From assembly GCA_965202875.1 (NCBI GenBank), contig OZ241870.1, positions 1,302,001 through 1,366,000 of the forward strand: DNA of 64,000 nt, read 5' to 3'. Position 1 is the first letter of the stretch; the number at the start of each line of letters is the position of its first letter. The notes under the pieces are model-generated. The model saw only the letters and a list, made by a program, of their open reading frames with translations. It searched no databases and had not been told where the DNA came from. A program made the position numbers and the translations under genes. This DNA comes from HK1 sp965202875. GTDB lineage: Bacteria > Pseudomonadota > Gammaproteobacteria > HK1. Below are positions 1 to 8,154 of the stretch, piece after piece.

Positions 1-4
1 CGAC

Positions 5-346
5 GTGGAGGACATGCAGGCCGCGGCGGGGGAGGCTTGCGCGCTGCTGAAAGCGCTGGCGAACCAGGACCGTCTGCTGATCCTCTGCAATCTCGCCACC
101 GGCGAGAAAAACGTTTCCGAACTGCAGGAACTGCTCTCGCTGAGACAGCCGACGTTGTCGCAGCAACTCGCGCGTCTGCGGCTCGATCGGCTCGTCGAAC
201 CGAGACGCGCGGGGAAGGAGGTCTACTACCGTATCGCGAGCGAAGCCGCGGCGCGGGTGCTCGAGTTGCTCTACGAAATGTACTGTCCGCAAAGATCGGT
301 ACAACCACACCCGAGGGTGGAGGGTCGCCGGGAAAACGTGGCCTGA
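5..346 (+). CDS. ArsR-family winged-helix regulator, SqrR/BigR-like (5' end may lie outside window)
   Basis: A small winged-helix DNA-binding repressor. The recognition helix region reads SLRQPTLSQQLARLR (residues 45-59). Two cysteines, C28 (in LLILC) and C94 (in YEMYC), are 66 residues apart, the same spacing as the C41/C107 pair of the persulfide sensor SqrR; in that family the pair forms a sulfur bridge when sulfane sulfur is present and repression is released. The reading frame remains open upstream to the window edge, so the GTG at 5 may not be the true start. It is convergent with the sox genes that end at 504, so control of sox and/or dsr by this protein is a reasonable inference. Family assignment is firm; the ligand is inferred. 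Confidence 0.85.
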   Translation: MEDMQAAAGEACALLKALANQDRLLILCNLATGEKNVSELQELLSLRQPTLSQQLARLRLDRLVEPRRAGKEVYYRIASEAAARVLELLYEMYCPQRSVQPHPRVEGRRENVA

Positions 347-432
347 AACTCCCGCAAGGGGCAGGACGGCAGGCGCGGTTGTGCGCGGCTCACGGGCAAC
401 GGTCTTTCGCACCCCTCGCCGGAACACCTCCT

Positions 433-531
433 CGACCGCCGCTTTCCACGCCTCCTCGCGATCGTCGAGCGACGGCGCCGGCCGTCGCCGGCCGGCGACG
501 GAACTACTGCACGACCGCCGCTTTCCACGCC
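433..531. repeat. 20-bp direct repeat at the soxK 3' end
   Basis: The 20-base string CGACCGCCGCTTTCCACGCC occurs exactly at 433-452 and at 512-531. The second copy is the end of soxK on the minus strand (residues AWKAAV); the first lies beyond the stop codon and also reads AWKAAV in one minus frame. This looks like a partial tail duplication of soxK. Confidence 0.7.
482..501. terminator. Perfect 20-bp GC palindrome between convergent genes
   Basis: CCGTCGCCGGCCGGCGACGG equals its own reverse complement. It lies two bases past the soxK stop and between the convergent ends of the ArsR gene and soxK, so it could act as a bidirectional terminator hairpin. There is no T-run on either side, so intrinsic termination is only a guess. 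Confidence 0.45.
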
Positions 532-839
532 CTTTCCTGCTCCCGGGCCTGCACCACAGCTTGTTCGCCTTGATGTTTCGCCTGGTTTGCCAGCTTGATC
601 GCCTGCCCGTACTCGCCCTTCCCGGCGAGCTTCTTCGCCCGGCGGAGCATCTTCTTCGTGTCACGCCACTCGAAGCCGGCCTTCGCGGCCGCCTTGCGCG
701 CCGCTTGTCCCGCTTCGTAGGCCGCCTTGAACGTCTCCGCGTCGTCGGCCGCCGGGGCGCGGGCGGACCCGGCGCCGGCAGCGAGGGCGGCAACCGCCGC
801 CGTGACCGCGAGAAGGCGGCGCCCTCTCCCGTTTCTCAT
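504..839 (-). CDS. soxK: SoxK, SoxXA-binding protein
   Basis: A small secreted protein of 111 residues with a signal peptide (MRNGRGRR then a hydrophobic Ala/Val run ending ARA). The mature part is Ala/Lys-rich helical sequence containing AAAKAGFEWRDTKKML, AKKLAGKGEYGQAIKLA and the tail AWKAAVVQ, the pattern of SoxXA-binding proteins (SoxK), which associate with the SoxXA cytochrome in the periplasm. Three in-frame ATGs lie at 854, 845 and 839. GGAGGGG sits six bases before the ATG at 839, so that start is chosen; the ATG at 854 would overlap the soxA stop. It is the last gene of the soxXYZAK series. Confidence 0.82.
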   Translation of the reverse strand: MRNGRGRRLLAVTAAVAALAAGAGSARAPAADDAETFKAAYEAGQAARKAAAKAGFEWRDTKKMLRRAKKLAGKGEYGQAIKLANQAKHQGEQAVVQAREQERAWKAAVVQ

Positions 840-853
840 CGCCATCCCCTCCA

Positions 854-1690
854 TCACTGCCGGCCGCCCGGTCCGTTGAGCGGGATCCCGTTGCTCATGT
901 AGGTGTGGAAGTACTCCAGGTTCCGGTACTGCCGGCTCTGCGGCTTGAACGGTGCTGCCCGCACCTGCTCGAGGCAGCCCTTGTAGCGCCGGTGCAGCGT
1001 CCCGACCTCCCCCCACTGCTTCCGGTAGACCGGAAAGTGGCTTACCTGGCCGACGGCAGGGCCGAGGATCTCGGCCCGCAGGTTCATGCCGGTGGCGATG
1101 ACGTGGCACGACGCACAGGAGAAGTTGAGCTGCCCGCGTTTCGAGTAGTAGAACCGCTTCCCCTCCTCGTACGCGGCGAACGCGCGCGGGTCGTCGGCGG
1201 GGATCTTCACGTCGATGAGCTTGCCGCGTGAGAGGAACGCCAAGTAGGCGGAGACCCGGGCGAGCGGCCCCTTCCTGTACTTGAACGGCTTCTCGCCGTG
1301 CTGCTCGCGGCACAGGTTGATCGCCCACTCCATGGTGACGACCTCTCCCCGCTCCCGATCCCAGTGCGGATAGTTCTGCCGGATGCCGGACCGGTAGTCC
1401 GGGAAGCAATCCGCCAGACTTCTACCGTTGGCGAAGGGCTCGTGGAACAGCTCCTCGCCGGCGTCGACGTCGAATTCGTACTGCGGGAACTCCTCCATCT
1501 GCTCCCACTCCTCGCGGCGTTTCTTGTCGATGGAGTAGATGCCGTTCGCGAAGTCCTCGAACGGTGTGTCCGGGAAGCGCTCCTTGTAGTAGTTCTGGAA
1601 TGCCCGGAGATCGTCCTCCGGCGCCGCTCCTGCGCCTCCGAAGCCGAGGGCGAGGCTCGCGCCGACCAAGGCGGCTAGTACGGCTCGCAT
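854..1690 (-). CDS. soxA: SoxA, thiosulfate-oxidising c-type cytochrome subunit
   Basis: The diheme/monoheme cytochrome subunit of SoxXA, which joins thiosulfate oxidatively to the carrier SoxY in the periplasm. The 278-residue product has a signal peptide (residues 1-22), one heme-c motif CASCH (C192, C195, H196) and the active-site cysteine in RYKGC (C239), the ligand that becomes a cysteine persulfide. C95 and C127 occupy the region where diheme SoxA carries its first heme, so this is the monoheme type. An ATG at 1705 is also in frame, but the ATG at 1690 has a better-spaced GGGGGAAG. It is preceded by soxZ and followed by soxK. Confidence 0.95.
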   Translation of the reverse strand: MRAVLAALVGASLALGFGGAGAAPEDDLRAFQNYYKERFPDTPFEDFANGIYSIDKKRREEWEQMEEFPQYEFDVDAGEELFHEPFANGRSLADCFPDYRSGIRQNYPHWDRERGEVVTMEWAINLCREQHGEKPFKYRKGPLARVSAYLAFLSRGKLIDVKIPADDPRAFAAYEEGKRFYYSKRGQLNFSCASCHVIATGMNLRAEILGPAVGQVSHFPVYRKQWGEVGTLHRRYKGCLEQVRAAPFKPQSRQYRNLEYFHTYMSNGIPLNGPGGRQ

Positions 1691-1769
1691 CGTCGCTTCC
1701 CCCATTCTCCGTCCACGTGCACTGCCGCCGGTTCGCGGCGGCAGTGGCGTCGATTCAGTCGCGGCGTGC

Positions 1770-2084
1770 CTACTTGACCGTCGCGTCCGCGCTCGCCTCC
1801 TCGCCCATGTTGTCCACCCACGCGACGGTGACCGTGTCGCCTTTCTTCGCGCCCTTGACCTCGGTGGAGAGATAGGGATCTTTCGAGACCGCCGGCCCGA
1901 GGTATGCGGTCATCACGCCTGTCCCGTTGAGTGAAAGCGTCACGTCCGAGATGTAGTGCGCCGGGATCGCCTTTCCCGTCTTCCGATCCTTGCGCAGCCC
2001 CGTCTCCATCGGGTGCTTCATCAGGAACTTCACGGTCGTCGTGCCGTCCTTCTCCTTCGCGCGGATCTTGATCTTGCCTGCCAT
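1770..2084 (-). CDS. soxZ: SoxZ, thiosulfate carrier subunit
   Basis: SoxZ is the structural partner of SoxY in the SoxYZ sulfur carrier. The 104-residue product has no signal peptide, starts MAGKIKIRAKEKDGTTTVKF, and carries family segments such as KHPMETGLRKD, AHYISDVTLSLNG and the C-terminal WVDNMGEE. SoxZ has no export signal of its own and travels with Tat-exported SoxY. A strong GGGAGGG lies about eight bases before the ATG. It sits between soxY and soxA, all on the minus strand and probably cotranscribed. Confidence 0.95.
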   Translation of the reverse strand: MAGKIKIRAKEKDGTTTVKFLMKHPMETGLRKDRKTGKAIPAHYISDVTLSLNGTGVMTAYLGPAVSKDPYLSTEVKGAKKGDTVTVAWVDNMGEEASADATVK

Positions 2085-2188
2085 CGTTCAATCCCTCCCG
2101 TTGTCCTGTCGGCCGCGGAGGCGCCGGCTCCCGGGGGTGCCGGGCGGCGCCGTTCGCGCTGCCCTGCCGGTCCGTGGGCGAGCCGGCT

Positions 2189-2632
2189 TCAGCCGCCGCA
2201 TCCGCCGATCGTCACCTTCACCTCCCGGCTGGCGCGGTAGAGCGTGCCGCCGGCCTTCACCACCGCGTGCACCGGGGAGGTCTTGCCCATCTTGATCCGG
2301 GTCGAGACGAGCCCGCCGGAGCTCTCGGACAGCACGAACGACGCGGCAAGGGGGCTGGGGTTGTGCTCCGCGATGATGCTCACGGATTCGGCGTTCGGGA
2401 TGTCGAACTTCACGGTGATGGGAACGACGGCGCCATTCTCGGCGATGTCGGGGGCCTTGATCCGGATCCGCTCCGACTCGGTCATGGCCGACGAGCCGTA
2501 GAGCTTGGTCAGGGTGTCGTCCATCGCTTCCGATTCGAACGCGGACTGGGGACGCGCCGCGAACGCCTGGAACGGCAACAGGAGAACCCCCGCCGCGGTC
2601 GTCAGGCACCGGATGAATAGTCTGCGGTCCAT
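2189..2632 (-). CDS. soxY: SoxY, covalent sulfur carrier
   Basis: SoxY carries the thiosulfate sulfur bound to the cysteine at the end of a flexible arm. The 147-residue product ends GGCGG, with the carrier cysteine at residue 145, the family hallmark. The N-terminus has a twin-arginine-type signal (MDRRLFIRC followed by a hydrophobic core and AFA), agreeing with Tat export in complex with SoxZ. The start is the ATG at 2632; longer upstream extensions in the same frame lack family similarity. Downstream is soxZ after about 100 bases. Confidence 0.95.
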   Translation of the reverse strand: MDRRLFIRCLTTAAGVLLLPFQAFAARPQSAFESEAMDDTLTKLYGSSAMTESERIRIKAPDIAENGAVVPITVKFDIPNAESVSIIAEHNPSPLAASFVLSESSGGLVSTRIKMGKTSPVHAVVKAGGTLYRASREVKVTIGGCGG

Positions 2633-2691
2633 GGTGCTACCTCTCACAGTGTTGCGTCTCGCACCCTGCCGCCGCCGGTCCGTTCGGCGGC

Positions 2692-3054
2692 TCAGAGCGA
2701 ATGGACGTATTCGACGACCTTGTCGATCTGGTCTTCGGTGAGGATCCCGTGTTTCCCGAAAGGGGGCATGAGCGACTGCGGGTTCTTCTTCGTCGCGTCC
2801 CAGATCCGTTCGCGCAGCACCGCCCTGTCGGGGAAGCGGGCCTTCATGGCGATGAGCGGCGGCCCGGTGTTGCCCGGCAGGACGGCGTCGCCCATGACGT
2901 GGCACGACATGCAGTTGCCCAGCCGGCGATCGACCGCGATCTTCTTCCCTTCTTCGACGGCCGACGCGGCGAGCGCATCCGGTACGGCGCCCAATCCCCT
3001 GCCGAGGGTCGCGACGAGTACGGCGGCCAAGGCAAGCCCTGCGAATCTGGCCAT
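2692..3054 (-). CDS. soxX: SoxX, monoheme cytochrome c subunit
   Basis: Partner of SoxA in the SoxXA thiosulfate-cysteine cross-linking enzyme. The 120-residue product has a signal peptide (residues 1-31), a single heme-c motif CMSCH (C48, C51, H52) and a probable axial methionine in SLMPPFG (M96). AGGA eight bases ahead supports the ATG at 3054 over the in-frame ATG at 3078, which has no ribosome binding site. It is the first gene of the soxXYZAK series and is divergent from dsrA. soxB is not in the window. Confidence 0.93.
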   Translation of the reverse strand: MARFAGLALAAVLVATLGRGLGAVPDALAASAVEEGKKIAVDRRLGNCMSCHVMGDAVLPGNTGPPLIAMKARFPDRAVLRERIWDATKKNPQSLMPPFGKHGILTEDQIDKVVEYVHSL

Positions 3055-3702
3055 TGTGGCTATCCTGCGGCTTGTCATTTCGGACTGTTGCATCGCACCA
3101 AACAGAGTATCTGCACAGATTCGACGATACGGCCTGGCACAGGCATGGCAACCCCCCCAAAAGGGATATTCCCTCAGGGATCCCCTCGTTTCCGATGCCG
3201 AACAACCTCCGTAACTTGTTGATTCATGGATATTCGACCACAGTTCAGGCAGATAATGATCCCGTGGAAGTGTCACAGGGGGCCGAAATCCCTCGGTCCA
3301 AGCAGGATGTCCTGACGAAAACCCTCTATTTCAAGCTCGAAAATGAGGGGATGCTTGAGGGATATTCCGGTTCGAGAATCGTTCATTCGGACATGCGCGG
3401 GCAGACTGCTCGTGCTCCGGAGCCTCCCGCCCGGCCCGCCGGCAGCCGGATCTGCGAACGCCAACATGCGCCGGCCCGGCGGGCGCCCGCCCTCTCGACG
3501 CGGGCCGGTTGCCAATGCGCGGGACGGAATATACCTTCCGGGATAGTCGGGATGAAACACCGCCCCCTGTTTGGGCGGATGCTGCCGGGACGTGCCTGCA
3601 CTAGACTACCGGGCATCGGGCCATGCCGGACGGTGTCCCGGTCCCGAGTCCGGCCCGATCAAGAGTCCACGCACGCCGACGCACGGGGAGGGACGACGAA
3701 CG
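3055..3702. promoter_or_regulatory. Divergent sox/dsr control region with repeated GGATATTC motif
   Basis: This 648-base non-coding stretch separates soxX (minus) from dsrA (plus) and is less G+C-rich than the flanking genes. GGATATTC occurs at 3164-3171, 3228-3235 and 3360-3367; the first and third copies sit in a shared GGGATATTCC. GGATATTC-type half-palindromes resemble the AT-rich ATTC-containing operators of SqrR/BigR-type repressors, and such a regulator lies nearby at position 5. No clear -35/-10 pair was found by eye. Role as operators is inference. Confidence 0.5.
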
Positions 3703-4998
3703 ATGGAACATCACGACACACCGAAGCAGAACGTGCCGAAGCACGACACCCCGATGCTGGACCAGCTCGAGCAGGGCCCCTGGCCGAGCTTCATCTCCGG
3801 GATCAAGCGGCTGCGCGACGAGCACCGGGACGGCCGGGTGAACGCGGTAGCCAACGACCTCCTCGGCCAGCTCGAGCACTCCTACGAGACCCGGCGCGGA
3901 TACTGGAAGGGCGGGACGGTCAGCGTGTACGGCTACGGCGGCGGGATCATCCCCCGCTTCTCCGAGGTCGGCGAGCGCTTCCCGAAGTCGCGCGAGTTCC
4001 ACACCCTGCGGGTGCAGCCGCCGGCCGGCAACTACTACACCACCGACATGCTGCGCAAGCTCGCCGACTCCTGGGAGAAGTGGGGCTCGGGGCTCGTCAC
4101 CTTCCACGGGCAGACCGGCAACATCATGTTCATCGGCGCCGACACCGGGAACACCCAGCACTTCTTCGACGAGATCAACGAGTACGGCTTCGACCTCGGC
4201 GGCGCCGGTCCCTGCGTGCGCACCGCGCAGTCCTGCGTCGGCTCGGCCCGCTGCGAGCAGTCGTGCTGCAACGAGCACAAGATCCACCGCTCGCTGGTCA
4301 ACAACTTCGTCGACGACGTCCACCGCCCGGCCCTGCCCTACAAGTTCAAGTTCAAGATCTCCGGCTGCCCCAACGACTGCATGAACTCCATCGAGCGGGC
4401 CGACTTCGCGGTGATCGGCACGTGGCGCGACGAGATGAAGGTGGACCAGGACGAGGTGAAGGCATACGTCGCGCGCAAGGGGCGCAAGTACGTCATCGAC
4501 AACGTGGTCACCCGCTGCCCGACGAACGCGCTCTCGCTGAACGACGACGACACCCTGGAGGTGGACGACCGCAACTGCGTGCGCTGCATGCACTGCCTGA
4601 ACGTGATGCCGAAGTGCCTGTCCCCGGGCGACGAGAAGGGGGTGTCGGTGCTGATCGGCGGCAAGCGCACGCTGAAGATCGGCGATCTGTTCGGCACCGT
4701 GGTGGTGCCCTTCATGAAGCTCGACACCCAGGAGGACTACGACCGTCTCGTGGAGATCGCGGAGGAGACCATCGACTTCTTCGCGGAGAACGCGCTGGAG
4801 CACGAGCGGGTAGGGGAGATGATCGAGCGCATCGGGCTGGTCAACTTCCTCGAAGGGATCGGCCTCGAGCCCGACCCCAACATGATCGCCCACCCGCGCG
4901 AGAGCTCCTACGTGCGCACCGACACCTGGGACGAGGAAGCGGCGAAGTGGTTCGAGCGCCGGCAGCGGGCGAAGAACGGCGAGAGCGAGGCGGCGTGA
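3703..4998 (+). CDS. dsrA: Reverse dissimilatory sulfite reductase alpha subunit
   Basis: Catalytic alpha subunit of DsrAB, which in sulfur oxidisers runs in reverse and oxidises DsrC-bound sulfur to sulfite in the cytoplasm. The 431-residue product carries the siroheme/4Fe-4S cysteines (GPCVRTAQSC then SGCPNDCMNS, a CX3C pair) and an inserted ferredoxin domain with NCVRCMHCLNVMPKC. GGGAGGG lies about nine bases before the ATG. dsrB follows after 22 bases. The linked dsrEFH genes, found only in oxidative Dsr systems, show the direction of the pathway. Confidence 0.97.
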   Translation: MEHHDTPKQNVPKHDTPMLDQLEQGPWPSFISGIKRLRDEHRDGRVNAVANDLLGQLEHSYETRRGYWKGGTVSVYGYGGGIIPRFSEVGERFPKSREFHTLRVQPPAGNYYTTDMLRKLADSWEKWGSGLVTFHGQTGNIMFIGADTGNTQHFFDEINEYGFDLGGAGPCVRTAQSCVGSARCEQSCCNEHKIHRSLVNNFVDDVHRPALPYKFKFKISGCPNDCMNSIERADFAVIGTWRDEMKVDQDEVKAYVARKGRKYVIDNVVTRCPTNALSLNDDDTLEVDDRNCVRCMHCLNVMPKCLSPGDEKGVSVLIGGKRTLKIGDLFGTVVVPFMKLDTQEDYDRLVEIAEETIDFFAENALEHERVGEMIERIGLVNFLEGIGLEPDPNMIAHPRESSYVRTDTWDEEAAKWFERRQRAKNGESEAA

Positions 4999-5020
4999 GG
5001 CGAGAGGAGGACGCGGGACG

Positions 5021-6094
5021 ATGGCGAAGAAACACCGAATGCCGATCGAGTCCGGATGCCCGGACGGGTTCCAGTACATGCACCCGGCGATGCTCAGGAA
5101 CTTCGGTCAGTGGAAGTACCACACCCACCCGAGGGTCGGGGTGCTCTGCCACGTCGCCGAGAGCGGCGACGCCGTCTGGACGGTGCGCGCCGGCACCCAG
5201 CGCATCCTCGACGTATTCACCCTGCGCAAGCTCTGCGAGATCGGCGACCGGTACGCGGACGGCCACGTGCGCTTCACGATCCGCAGCAACATCGAGTACA
5301 TGGTGGACGACGAGGCCAAGGTCGAGCCGCTGATCGAGGCGCTGGAAGCGAACGGGTTCGTGGTGGGAGGCACGCAGAACTCCGTGGCCTTCATCTCCCA
5401 TACCCAGGGCTGGCTGCACTGCGACATCCCCGGGACCGACGCCTCCGGGGTGGTGAAGTCGATGATGGACGAGCTCATCGACGAGTTCCGCAACGCCGAG
5501 ATGCCGAACCGCGTGCACATCACCACCTCCTGCTGCCAGATCAACTGCGGCGGCCAGGGCGACATCGCGATCAACATCCAGCATACCAAGCCGCCCAGGA
5601 TCAACCACGACCTGGTGGCGAACGTCTGCGAGCGTCCCTCGGTGGTCGCGCGCTGCCCGGTGGCGGCGATCCGGCCCGCGATGGTCAACGGCAAGCCCAC
5701 GCTGGAGGTGGACGAGAAGAAGTGCATCTGCTGCGGCGCGTGCTACCCGCCCTGCCCGCCGATGCAGATCAACGACCCCGAGCATTCCAAGCTCGCGGTC
5801 TGGGTGGGGGGCAACCACTCCAACGCGCGCAGCAAGCCCTCGTTCCAGAAGCTCGTCGCGGCGGGGATCCCCAACAACCCCCCGCGCTGGCCGGAGGCCA
5901 CCGCGGTGGTCAAGCGCATCCTCCGCGCCTACAAGGAAGACGCGCGCGACTGGGAGCGCATCAACGACTGGATCGACCGCGTCGGCTGGCCCCGCTTCTT
6001 CGAGCTCACCGAGCTGCCGTTCACCAAGTTCCACATCGACAACTGGCGTGGCTCGCGCAAGAGCCTGAACGCCTCGACCTACATGCGGTTCTGA
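5021..6094 (+). CDS. dsrB: Reverse dissimilatory sulfite reductase beta subunit
   Basis: Beta subunit of the DsrAB heterotetramer, holding the catalytically coupled siroheme. In 357 residues it shows the cluster cysteines in SCCQINCGGQGD and a ferredoxin-like cluster CICCGACYPPCPP, followed by the conserved tail HIDNWRGSRKSLNASTYMRF. GAGAGGAGG precedes the ATG. It is probably cotranscribed with dsrA. The 175 bases to dsrE contain no gene that I can support. Confidence 0.97.
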   Translation: MAKKHRMPIESGCPDGFQYMHPAMLRNFGQWKYHTHPRVGVLCHVAESGDAVWTVRAGTQRILDVFTLRKLCEIGDRYADGHVRFTIRSNIEYMVDDEAKVEPLIEALEANGFVVGGTQNSVAFISHTQGWLHCDIPGTDASGVVKSMMDELIDEFRNAEMPNRVHITTSCCQINCGGQGDIAINIQHTKPPRINHDLVANVCERPSVVARCPVAAIRPAMVNGKPTLEVDEKKCICCGACYPPCPPMQINDPEHSKLAVWVGGNHSNARSKPSFQKLVAAGIPNNPPRWPEATAVVKRILRAYKEDARDWERINDWIDRVGWPRFFELTELPFTKFHIDNWRGSRKSLNASTYMRF

Positions 6095-6269
6095 ATCCGG
6101 CGAAGAAGCTCGGGGAATGCCGGCGTGCGCGGGAATTCATCGAGCGTATCCGTCGGTACTCGTTCGCAATGGGCCTTGCCGAACAGGAACTCGAAACGGA
6201 ACGTGGCTCCGATCGAGGCGATGAACACCTGTATCGCTCCGGCCGAGGCGCTGGCGCGAGGGGAAGACG

Positions 6270-6662
6270 ATGAAGATCGGATTGCTCGTCAACGAAGGTC
6301 CGTACCAGCACCAGGCGGCCGACACCGCGTACCGCTTCGCGAAGGCCGCGCTCGACAAGGGGCACGAGGTCTTCCGCGTGTTCTTCTACCACGATGGCGT
6401 GAACAACGGGACGCGGCTCACCACCCCGCCGCAGGACGACCGCCACATCCAGCGGCGCTGGACGGAACTGGCGGAGGCGCACGGCGTCGATCTGGTGGTC
6501 TGCGTCGCCGCCGCCCAGCGGCGCGGCATCTGCGACCCGGACGAGGCGAAGCGCAACGGCAAGGACGCCGACAACATCGCCCCCGGCTTCCGCATCTCCG
6601 GGCTCGGCCAGCTCGTGGAGGCGGCGATCGAATGCGACCGGCTGGTGACGTTCGGGGACTGA
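6270..6662 (+). CDS. dsrE: DsrE, sulfurtransferase subunit
   Basis: DsrE is the sulfur-accepting subunit of the DsrE2F2H2 hexamer, passing persulfide sulfur to DsrC. The 130-residue product has the conserved acceptor cysteine in VDLVVCVAAA at residue 78, the same position as in Allochromatium vinosum DsrE. The fold start MKIGLLVNEGPY is typical of the DsrE/F family. dsrF begins four bases after its stop, showing tight translational coupling. Confidence 0.95.
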   Translation: MKIGLLVNEGPYQHQAADTAYRFAKAALDKGHEVFRVFFYHDGVNNGTRLTTPPQDDRHIQRRWTELAEAHGVDLVVCVAAAQRRGICDPDEAKRNGKDADNIAPGFRISGLGQLVEAAIECDRLVTFGD

Positions 6663-6666
6663 CGCG

Positions 6667-7080
6667 ATGAGCGCCGGCAAGCGGAAGAAGCTCATGTACC
6701 TCAACCGCCGTGCGCCCTGCGGGACCATCTACGCGGCGGAGGGGTTGGAGGTGGTGCTGATCGGGGCCGCGTTCGACCAGGACGTGTGCATGGCCTTCGT
6801 CGGCGACGGCGTGTACCAGCTCAAGGCGGGGCAGGACACCTCGGGCCTGGGTCTCAAGAACTTCTCGCCGGCGTACCGGGCGTTGGGCGATTACGACGTG
6901 ACCCGGCTCTACGTGGAGCGTGAATCGCTGGAGGAGCGGGGCCTGGGCACGGATGATCTGATGCCCCTCGCCTGGGAGGACGAGGACGACGACTGGGCCG
7001 AGAAATCTTCGATCCACGTGGTCGATCGCGCCGGGATGGCACACCTGATCGACGCCCAGGACGTGGTGTTCAACTTCTGA
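6667..7080 (+). CDS. dsrF: DsrF, sulfurtransferase subunit
   Basis: Second subunit of the DsrEFH sulfur-relay hexamer. The 137-residue product begins with a short basic extension then YLNRRAPCGTIYAAEGLEVVLIGAAFDQDV, the DsrE/F fold strand-helix pattern, and ends HLIDAQDVVFNF. Unlike DsrE and DsrH, DsrF is not thought to carry sulfur itself. The gene lies in the fixed order dsrE-dsrF-dsrH, with dsrH after 28 bases. Confidence 0.94.
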   Translation: MSAGKRKKLMYLNRRAPCGTIYAAEGLEVVLIGAAFDQDVCMAFVGDGVYQLKAGQDTSGLGLKNFSPAYRALGDYDVTRLYVERESLEERGLGTDDLMPLAWEDEDDDWAEKSSIHVVDRAGMAHLIDAQDVVFNF

Positions 7081-7108
7081 GAGAGCCGCTTCCGGAAGAG
7101 TCGCCGCC

Positions 7109-7417
7109 ATGCCGATCCTGCATACCGTGAACAAGTCGCCGTTCGAGAAGGACTCGCTGGAGACGTGCATCGCGCACGCCCTCGACGGCAGCGCGGTGCT
7201 GCTGATCGAGGACGGGGTCTACGCGGCGGCGGACGGGACCGCGGTGGCGCCCCGGGTCCGCGACGCCATGCGCCGACTGAAGTTCTACGTGCTGGCGAAC
7301 GACTGCAAGGCGCGAGGGCTCGGCGAAGACGCGCTGATCGAGGGCATCGAGCCGGTCGATTACGCGGGCTTCGTGGACTTGGCCGTCGGGCATGACAACG
7401 TCCAGTCGTGGCTGTGA
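7109..7417 (+). CDS. dsrH: DsrH, sulfurtransferase subunit
   Basis: DsrH/TusB-family small subunit of DsrEFH. The 102-residue product starts MPILHTVNKSPFEKDSLETC, with the conserved cysteine at residue 20, and ends FVDLAVGHDNVQSWL, the typical DsrH/TusB tail. It completes the DsrEFH set that marks oxidative sulfur metabolism. A 136-base gap precedes dsrC. Confidence 0.94.
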   Translation: MPILHTVNKSPFEKDSLETCIAHALDGSAVLLIEDGVYAAADGTAVAPRVRDAMRRLKFYVLANDCKARGLGEDALIEGIEPVDYAGFVDLAVGHDNVQSWL

Positions 7418-7553
7418 CTCCGGCGCGGTGACGCGGGTACGCTACGGGCGTTGCAATGAACGAAAATCGGTGGCGCCTGGCCGGATGCCGCCACGTTGAA
7501 GACGTTTCACGGTAAACCCACGATACACCCGATGAACCCACGGAGGACGGACG

Positions 7554-7886
7554 ATGACACTGCAAGTCAACGGCAAGACCCTGGACACGGACGAGGAGGG
7601 ATACCTCGCGAACCTGGGGGACTGGGAGCCGAAGGTCGCGGAGGTGATGGCGGAGGCCGACGAATGCGACCTGACCGAGAACCACTGGGAGGTGATCAAC
7701 TTCCTGCGCTCGTACTACGAGGAGTACCAGATCGCGCCGGCGGTGCGGGTGCTCACCAAGGCCATCGGCAAGAAGCTCGGCAAGGACAAGGGCAACAGCA
7801 AGTACCTGTACCAGCTCTACCCCTACGGTCCGGCCAAGCAGGCGTGCCGGTACGCCGGGCTGCCGAAGCCGACCGGCTGCGTCTGA
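7554..7886 (+). CDS. dsrC: DsrC, sulfur-carrier substrate of DsrAB
   Basis: DsrC is the small carrier whose swinging C-terminal arm delivers sulfur to DsrAB and is re-oxidised by DsrMKJOP. The 110-residue product ends AKQACRYAGLPKPTGCV, with both redox cysteines present (C98 and the penultimate C109), so it is a true DsrC rather than a TusE or regulatory homologue. GGAGG lies about seven bases before the ATG. It is followed by a MITE-like inverted repeat rather than directly by dsrM. Confidence 0.97.
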   Translation: MTLQVNGKTLDTDEEGYLANLGDWEPKVAEVMAEADECDLTENHWEVINFLRSYYEEYQIAPAVRVLTKAIGKKLGKDKGNSKYLYQLYPYGPAKQACRYAGLPKPTGCV

Positions 7887-7906
7887 GAGGATTGTACCGA
7901 GATCGA

Positions 7907-8049
7907 GTTTCGGGATTCAAAATGCCTGAATCAGGCGATGGATTCCCGCTTTCGCGGGAATGACGTCATTTCAGCGAGATGCGTTGTTTTTTAGCTGGCC
8001 GTCATTCCCGCGAAAGCAGGAATCCATTCCGATCGGAGAATCCCGAAAC
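7907..8049. repeat. MITE-like imperfect inverted repeat with dRS3-type cores
   Basis: Two inverted arms enclose about 36 bases. Outer ends are GTTTCGGGATTC (7907-7918) and its complement GAATCCCGAAAC (8038-8049). Inner cores are ATTCCC-N8-GGGAAT at 7942-7961 and a degenerate inverse copy at 8004-8023 (right arm AGGAAT); 26 bases around the cores match with one mismatch (7938-7964 against 8001-8026). ATTCCC-N8-GGGAAT is the format of the dRS3 repeats known from Neisseria and similar intergenic repeats in other proteobacteria. No coding sequence is inside. It sits between dsrC and dsrM. Confidence 0.8.
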
Positions 8050-8154
8050 TTGAAATCAAATGAAGGGTTCGTATCTACACACGTCGTGCCGGGATCGGGG
8101 ATATGTAGTGACCCGGCTGAATTCGTAGCCGATGCGGCGTCGCCTCGCACTTCA

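Noticed and set aside
3054..5333. Long plus-strand open frame over the sox/dsr control region and dsrA
   Set aside because: Arg/Pro/Ala-rich translation with no family motifs; it is an out-of-frame shadow of dsrA in G+C-rich DNA.
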